64,000 bases of DNA from assembly GCF_049243985.1 (NCBI RefSeq), contig NC_135369.1, positions 25,466,765 through 25,530,764 on the forward strand. Reading direction: 5' to 3'. The notes under the pieces were generated by a model. It ran no database searches. It worked only from the letters and a program-made list of their open reading frames with translations, and was not told the origin of the DNA. Below are positions 62,501 through 64,000 of the stretch, piece after piece (within the stretch, counting starts at the first letter, position 1; each line of letters opens with the position of its first letter). Source of the DNA: Paroedura picta (Eukaryota; Chordata; Lepidosauria; Squamata; Gekkonidae). Position numbers and translations under genes: made by a program.

Positions 62501-63976
62501 AGGAGGTAAATTGAAAGACTTTGCCCTGAGATCCCAGAGAGCTGCTGCCAGACAATACTGACCTCTCTCATTCGGTGGGGAGAGGGGGGAGGAAAGGTCG
62601 CATCATCTTTAAGTTCCCCCCCCCGCTCCGGAGGAGCGGGAGGAATAAAGGAGTAAGGGCAAGTGGGGAGGAGTTAGGGCAGGCCCTGTCCAGGATAAAA
62701 ACTCAGAAGGGCGAATCAGGAGCCGCAAAGCGCCCCTCCGAGTGGCGCACGGCTCCCCATTGGCCGCAAATTCGCCCCTCCGAGTGGCGCACGGCTCCCC
62801 ATTGGCCACTTGGCCTGTCCTCTGAGGAGCACTCTGCGGCCCGGAGAAGGCCGCCAGTCTCGGTCGGGTGGATGAGTAGGTGGGGGTCCAGCCTTCTCCC
62901 GGCCCCGGGAAGAGCCTCGCCATGGCGAGGCTTTTTCCGCAGCCGGGAGAAGGCCGCGAGTCTCGGCCGGGTGGGTGGGGCGTCTCCCTTCCCCTTCCCT
63001 TTCTCGCCATTTTTATAAATGGGCTTTAAAACTAGTTGGTTAAATAAAATGACTTTAACTAGGTTCCTGAAACGAAGTTAAGGTGCCAGGTGAGTAGAAG
63101 AGCCAGTTTGGTGTAGTGGTTAGGAGTGTGGACTTCTAATCTGGCATGCCAGGTTCGATTCTGCACTCCCCCACATGCAACCAGCTGGGTGACCTTGGGC
63201 TCGCCACAGCACTGATAAAGCTGTTCTGACTGAGCAGTTATGTCAGAGCTCTCTCCGCCTCACCTCCCTCACAGGCTGTCTGTTGTGGGGATAGGAAAGG
63301 GAAGGCGACTGTAAGCTGCCTTGAGCCTTCTTTGGGTAGAGAAAAGCGGCATATGAGAACCAACTCTTCTTCTAGAAGAAGAGCTGGCTTTTATACCCTG
63401 CTTTTCATTACCCAAAGGAGTCCCAAAGTACAAACACCTTTCCCTTCCTCTTCACACACCAAACACCCTGTGACTAGCCAAAGGTCACCCAGGTAGCTGC
63501 ATGTGGAGGAGTGGGGAATGAAATCTGGCTCTCCAGATCAGAGTCCAGCGCTCATAAACACTACACTACACTGGCTGAGTGAGTGACATCCCATAATGGA
63601 GAAATCACAGGAGCAAAAACCCCTTTATCTGCAGCCATTTGCCACACTTTCACAAAGGGTCAGAGATGGGCTTCTGCAGATGGATATCCTTTGTGAGGAG
63701 AAATCTTCAAGTGTCCCAGTCCTGGGCCACACGGGCCTTTCCCCTCCCAGTTTAGTTTTGATGAAGAAATCCTTAAGCAGTGTTTGAGGGCTCTACCTAG
63801 GCCTCTTTGTTGATCAGGTGCACAGCTCTTCTGTAATTTTGCACAATTCCTTACCTTGTCTAATTTCAGCGGGTGCTGTTTGTCTCTGACCCCTGCACTC
63901 TGGAAATCAACGGCGTGATCTTTGGCCTGACTTCCACCGACCTTCTCTTTCATATGGGTGCGGAGGAGATCAGCAG
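34014..63976 (+). CDS. POLA2: DNA polymerase alpha subunit B (p70/B subunit), exons 1-15, 3' end outside window
   Basis: Non-catalytic B subunit of DNA polymerase alpha-primase, which makes RNA-DNA primers at nuclear replication origins. Exons: 34014-34098, 36239-36363, 37504-37589, 38983-39040, 41270-41376, 41797-41990, 43626-43714, 44087-44242, 45516-45578, 47321-47363, 49355-49482, 49922-49960, 51204-51277, 55543-55651, 63870-63976. All phases agree (1463 nt, 487 codons plus 2 bases). The N-terminal helical domain (EEVKLFGLAAQED, ELADELVACAAS) is followed by an acidic, Ser/Thr-Pro-rich linker (AYTTPSK, TTPENPRSKR, STRSPH). The OB-fold follows (LGQIGCDSNGKLNARSVILE, EYSLFPGQVV). The phosphoesterase-like fold (VACGPYTTSDSISYDPL, LGPFLDAKHTQVE, PSLRDVHHDYIYPQPPF, INGVIFGLTSTDLLFHMGAE) is inactive in this family. 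The ATG opens MAAEVVLEEVKLFG in the CpG-rich promoter. Exon 8 has a weak acceptor (GGAAG). No frame damage is seen. The remaining C-terminal exons are missing only because the window ends. Confidence 0.95.
34144..34231. mobile_element. hAT-type palindromic MITE, diverged short copy
   Basis: Arms AGCCGTGGCTCTCCAGAT and ATCTGGAGCGCCACGGTTT around GGGAATTGTAGTCCATGG. No clear duplication remains. It sits 45 bases into POLA2 intron 1. Confidence 0.65.
34522..34620. repeat. Unclassified interspersed repeat
   Basis: GAGTCCAGTGGCACCTTTAA, then AAAGATTTATTCAGGGCGTG and TTCGAGTGCAAGCACTC. Best copy of the family. POLA2 intron 1. Confidence 0.6.
34808..35103. mobile_element. hAT non-autonomous element ('CAGTGGTCCCCAACC' family), copy 2
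   Basis: Ends CAGTGGTCCCCAACC and GGTTGGGGACCACTG. Flanks GTCTAAAG / GTCTAAAC match 7 of 8 (34800-34807 and 35104-35111). POLA2 intron 1. Confidence 0.8.
35109..35340. mobile_element. Second hAT copy of the same family, inverted and end-truncated
   Basis: AACCTTTTTATCACCGGGGA starts the reverse complement of the right half of the preceding element, including CGCTTGACAATTTTACTGAG. It lacks the outermost terminal repeat. The pair makes a tail-to-tail inverted repeat of over 200 bases. Confidence 0.7.
35341..36010 (-). repeat. L2-type LINE 3' fragment, reverse
   Basis: The minus strand carries eroded RT-tail text (APAWWNELPENIRAL), and CTCATTCCACCAGGCCGGGG is typical of reversed L2. POLA2 intron 1. 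Confidence 0.65.
36416..36560 (-). repeat. CR1 LINE 3' fragment, reverse
   Basis: CATAGAATCATAGAGTTGGA and CAACCCCCTGCTCAACGCAG. POLA2 intron 2. Confidence 0.75.
36668..37060. repeat. Two copies of the unclassified interspersed repeat, opposite orientations
   Basis: AGTCCAACGGCACCTTTAAG at about 36687 and its reverse-type GAAGCTGCCATTGGACTCAA near 37012 bracket a stretch with CTTCCTCAGACAATGTCATA and its inverse. Intron 2 beyond this (37060-37503) has nothing identifiable. Confidence 0.5.
37984..38253 (-). repeat. tRNA SINE family A, reverse
   Basis: GAAGAAGAGTTGGCTGTTAT through TTAACCACTGCACCATGCTG. POLA2 intron 3. Confidence 0.8.
38268..38660 (+). repeat. L2-type LINE 3' end, sense
   Basis: GCCCCCACCTGGTGGAATGA and GAGCTCTTTCACCAGGCATT, followed by an AT-rich 3' UTR with ATAATAAATAAAAATAAT. 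Abuts the SINE at 37984. Confidence 0.65.
39055..40330 (+). repeat. L1-clade LINE reverse-transcriptase fragment, split by a Helitron-like element
   Basis: The left part (39055-39265) encodes AIVTVIPKLGKDP-like, HISLLNQDFKIW and DQKGFLGNR motifs, as in L1 reverse transcriptases. The right part (39752 on) encodes ILFLDPEKVLYRLEHL, the LDAEKAFDR-type catalytic block in decayed form, then RGTCQGF-like text. Frames shift, so the copy is dead. Between the halves sits copy C at 39268-39750. POLA2 intron 4. Confidence 0.65.
39268..39750 (-). mobile_element. Helitron-like GC-rich element, copy C
   Basis: On the minus strand it ends CTAG (39268-39271) followed by T. The other end has an AATTGGGCGGAG-type start. 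CCAAT motifs at 39635, 39668 and 39724. GC-rich tandem-like CTTCCCTGTGGGCC units fill the middle. The terminal hairpin is not clear in this copy. Confidence 0.45.
40331..41269. other. POLA2 intron 4, right part, no identifiable element
   Basis: No repeat family or frame recognised. Confidence 0.45.
41528..41563. repeat. (AC)n microsatellite
   Basis: About 16 CA units in POLA2 intron 5. Confidence 0.9.
42250..42285 (-). repeat. CR1 LINE extreme 3' end, reverse
   Basis: TCATAGAATCATAGAATTAG plus AAGGGACCTG. POLA2 intron 6. Confidence 0.5.
42635..43005 (-). repeat. 5S rRNA-derived SINE, reverse, interrupted by a LINE tail
   Basis: Body ATAGCTGACTTATGATGACC, then after an inserted L2-like tail (about 42725-42900) GGTGGTCTCCTATCCAAGTA and CTGCTTAGCGTCTGAGATCT, the complement of 5S rRNA. 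POLA2 intron 6. Confidence 0.7.
43285..43450 (-). repeat. L2-type LINE 3' end, reverse
   Basis: (AAT)n, then TTTATAGGCCACCTTCCTCC and AAGGCGGGTTACACAAAAC. It ends about 175 bases before POLA2 exon 7. Confidence 0.6.
44638..44830 (+). repeat. tRNA-derived SINE, 'CAGTGGTAGAGC' family, near full length
   Basis: Head ACTCAGTGGTAGAAATTCTG, B box AGGTTCAATCCCTGG, and tail GGTCTGATTCAGTGTCAGGC. POLA2 intron 8. Confidence 0.75.
44845..45000 (-). repeat. LINE (L2-type) internal fragment
   Basis: GAACTTTCAGCAGTGGAGTT and GCATTTTAGATTAGCTGAAG parallel the text at 35840-35940. POLA2 intron 8. Confidence 0.45.
45924..46403. repeat. Inverted pair of tRNA SINE family A copies
   Basis: A sense copy with an internal deletion (45924-46160) runs straight into a reverse copy (46162-46403). 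The two form a large foldback. A head fragment in reverse lies at 46508-46554. POLA2 intron 9. Confidence 0.75.
46735..47230. other. GC- and pyrimidine-rich block, unclassified
   Basis: Two similar C/T-rich units (near 46785 and 46875, both with CCCTCTCT and CAGACA) are followed by CpG-containing sequence. It looks like a repeat, but I find no ends. Overlapping open frames are base-composition artefacts. POLA2 intron 9. Confidence 0.35.
47690..48610 (+). repeat. L2-type LINE, 3' part, sense
   Basis: Encodes decayed RT tail text including LKALNNLGPSYLQDPTP, and ends with GTAAGCTGCCCTTAGCCTCC and a LINE-like tail. The best L2-type copy in the window. POLA2 intron 10. Confidence 0.75.
48621..48756. 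mobile_element. hAT-type palindromic MITE, copy 5
   Basis: Perfect 8-bp duplication AATTAGAT at 48613-48620 and 48757-48764. Inserted just after the L2-type copy in POLA2 intron 10. The rest of the intron (48765-49354) has nothing identifiable. Confidence 0.85.
49961..50518. other. POLA2 intron 12, left part, no identifiable element
   Basis: No repeat or frame recognised before the SINE fragment GAGAGCCAGCATGGTGTAG at 50505. Confidence 0.4.
50527..50752. mobile_element. hAT non-autonomous element ('CAGCCTTTTCAACC' family) in a SINE head
   Basis: Perfect 8-bp duplication GTGTAGAG at 50519-50526 and 50753-50760. The flanks together read like the family A SINE head. Ends CAGCCTTTTCAACC and a decayed CCCCTGGTTCAGAGTCCCTG. 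Confidence 0.75.
50785..51016. mobile_element. Second hAT copy of the same family, diverged
   Basis: CACTTTCAACCTTTTGACTG to CCTGGTTGGGAATCCTTGCA with internal text shared with 50527-50752 (GAAATATTTTTCAGGCTT). Target duplication not clear. Confidence 0.55.
51342..51621 (-). repeat. tRNA SINE family A, reverse
   Basis: TGCCCAAAGGAGTCTCAAAG to AACCACTACACCACGCTGGC. POLA2 intron 13. Confidence 0.8.
51622..52640. other. POLA2 intron 13: old repeats and unassigned sequence
   Basis: CCCTGCTGGATCAGACCAAG at about 51637 belongs to the family at 760 and 16268. Around 51955-52130 there is a hAT-like stretch (CAGTGGCCTTAGCGTGG, AAATGGCTTCTGTGAGG) without clear ends. The rest shows nothing. Confidence 0.4.
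52868..53145 (+). repeat. tRNA SINE family A, near full length
   Basis: Head AGCTTGGTGTAGTGGTTAGG, B-box-like AGGTTTGATTTCC, and tail AGTGGCATATAAGAACCAAC. POLA2 intron 13. Confidence 0.8.
53537..53576. repeat. Perfect 20-bp tandem duplication
   Basis: The unit AGTTTTTAAGCAGAGGTTAG occurs twice in a row at the start of a CR1-like segment. Confidence 0.85.
53577..53835 (+). repeat. CR1 LINE 3' fragment, sense
   Basis: GTAGTTGTGAATTTCCTGCA, then GGGGGTTGGACTAGATAACC, are the sense of the fragments at 57848 and 59780. POLA2 intron 13. The following 53836-54570 holds nothing identifiable. Confidence 0.7.
54573..54755 (+). repeat. tRNA-derived SINE, 'CAGTGGTAGAGC' family, near full length
   Basis: CCATGGCTCAGTGGTAGAGC, B box AGGTTCAGTCCC, and tail AGCATAAGGCAGCTTCATGT. 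POLA2 intron 13. Confidence 0.8.
55025..55100. mobile_element. hAT-type palindromic MITE, left half only
   Basis: CAGGGGTAGTCAAACTGTGG to GCCAGTGTTCGCTAG, then stops before the second arm. Confidence 0.7.
55120..55430 (+). repeat. LINE (L2/CR1-type) 3' end, sense
   Basis: TGGAAACCGCCGTGGGACCA followed by AAAATAAAATAAATAAAT. It ends about 110 bases before POLA2 exon 14. Confidence 0.5.
55652..56401. other. POLA2 intron 14, left part, no identifiable element
   Basis: Exon 14 reads through in frame into this intron for some distance (to about 56117), which makes a misleading long open frame. Only a short (TA)n run at 56051-56068 stands out. Confidence 0.45.
56402..56680 (+). repeat. tRNA SINE family A, full length
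   Basis: ACCAGTTTGGTGTAGTGG, B box GGTTCGATTC, and GCGGCATATAAGAACCAAC with (CTT)n. Very close to the copies at 8738 and 21244, so this subfamily is likely the youngest of family A. Confidence 0.85.
56733..56826 (-). repeat. CR1 LINE 3' fragment, reverse
   Basis: AACCATAGAGTTGGAAGGGG and CAACCCCCTGCTCAACGCAG. POLA2 intron 14. Confidence 0.7.
57155..57590. repeat. Two adjacent copies of the unclassified interspersed repeat
   Basis: ATCCCGTAGCACCTTAGAGG at about 57169 and GAGTAGCACCTTGAAGACTA at about 57396 start two units. Each goes on to a GTGAGCTCT / CTGAAGAAGC-type part. Confidence 0.55.
57848..58065 (-). repeat. CR1 LINE 3' fragment, reverse
   Basis: TCATAGAATCATGGAAGGGA and GACCCCAATTTCATGCCTGA. 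POLA2 intron 14. The next kilobase (58066-59010) holds nothing identifiable. Confidence 0.75.
59030..59303 (+). mobile_element. Bov-B-tailed tRNA SINE (Sauria-SINE type), copy 3
   Basis: Head GCCTCTTGTGGTGCAGAGTG with B box GAGTTCAATCCC, and tail GGTCAGATATGACTCGGTGC with ACCTTT units. Perfect 16-bp duplication TAAAGTATTTACAAGA at 59014-59029 and 59304-59319. Confidence 0.85.
59464..59731 (-). repeat. tRNA SINE family A, reverse, full length
   Basis: AAGAGTTGGTTCTTATATGC to AACTACTACACCAAACTGGC. POLA2 intron 14. Confidence 0.8.
59782..60070 (-). repeat. CR1 LINE 3' fragment, reverse
   Basis: CATAGAATCATAAGAGTTGG and ACAACTACCTGCCAACCCAC. POLA2 intron 14. Confidence 0.75.
60180..60346 (-). 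repeat. tRNA-derived SINE, 'CAGTGGTAGAGC' family, reverse
   Basis: GGCACATGAAGCTACCTTAT is the complement of the tail text, and CTGGAGATGCCAGGGGTTAA the complement of the B-box region. Directly followed by a hAT MITE. Confidence 0.7.
60355..60491. mobile_element. hAT-type palindromic MITE, copy 6
   Basis: Same arm variant as copy 4 (CAGGGGTAGTCAACCTGTGG). Flanks CCCTACAA / CCCTACAG match 7 of 8. Confidence 0.85.
60500..61436. other. POLA2 intron 14, no identifiable element
   Basis: Unique-looking sequence with no repeat or frame I can name. Confidence 0.4.
61445..61772. mobile_element. Probable old hAT element
   Basis: Eroded ends (CTGAGGTCCTTAACC and GGGCATCCCTG) with flanks TTCTAGCT / CCCTAGCT, 6 of 8 matching. 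Contains ACAAAATGGCTGCCAT twice. Confidence 0.45.
62640..63035 (+). mobile_element. Helitron-like GC-rich element, copy D
   Basis: GGGGAGGAGTTAGGGCAGGC near the start matches copy B. At the 3' end a CCATTT/AAATGG stem (63007-63022), then seven bases after GGGC, then CTAG (63032-63035) and T. A 42-base-period duplication of CGCCCCTCCGAGTGGCGCAC (62731 and 62773) carries ATTGG at 62759 and 62801. The 5' limit is approximate. POLA2 intron 14. Confidence 0.55.
63099..63576. repeat. Inverted pair of tRNA SINE family A copies
   Basis: A full sense copy (63099-63373) meets a reverse copy (63374-63576) at a TCTAGA centre. It ends about 295 bases before POLA2 exon 15. Confidence 0.8.
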
Positions 63977-64000
63977 GTGAGCAAAGTTCTGAAAACACTG

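Overview
Vertebrate nuclear DNA, almost certainly from a squamate reptile (possibly a gecko; the species is not determinable here). Three protein-coding genes with ordinary GT-AG introns lie head to tail on the + strand in the order CAPN1 (3' half), an organic-anion transporter best called SLC22A20, and POLA2 (5' three quarters). The same neighbours occur in this order at human 11q13, which supports the names. The repeat content fits Squamata: SINEs with a Bov-B-like tail, CR1 and L2-type LINEs, and many hAT-type DNA elements with 8-bp target duplications.

Layout. 1-14652: twelve 3' exons of CAPN1, covering the C2-like domain and the penta-EF-hand domain to the stop codon, including a 12-base microexon. 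14653-22144: candidate CAPN1 3' UTR and intergenic repeats. 22145-31721: complete ten-exon SLC22A20 frame (558 codons plus stop), with one GC-AG intron. 31722-33690: 3' flank, with a hAT element starting about 120 bases after the stop. 33690-34013: CpG-rich promoter with three inverted CCAAT boxes. 34014-63976: POLA2 exons 1-15 (487 codons plus 2 bases). The last exons lie beyond the window.

The genes do not form a pathway. CAPN1 is a cytosolic calcium-dependent protease, SLC22A20 a plasma-membrane transporter, and POLA2 a replication factor. I see no operon-like or bidirectional arrangement.

Most of the remaining sequence is transposable elements. The most interesting is a GC-rich family of four copies that end in a hairpin, 7-8 bases, then CTAG followed by T. 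This is the signature of Helitron (rolling-circle) elements, and each copy carries several CCAAT/ATTGG motifs. Other clear events are three Bov-B-tailed SINEs with perfect 12-16 bp target duplications, a poly(A) retro-insertion with a perfect 15-bp duplication, near-palindromic hAT MITEs in all three genes, a Harbinger-like MITE inside a SINE, a 5S rRNA-derived SINE family, and inverted SINE pairs. I recognised no retroviral, Polinton or toxin-gene remains, no CRISPR and no functional tRNA or rRNA gene.
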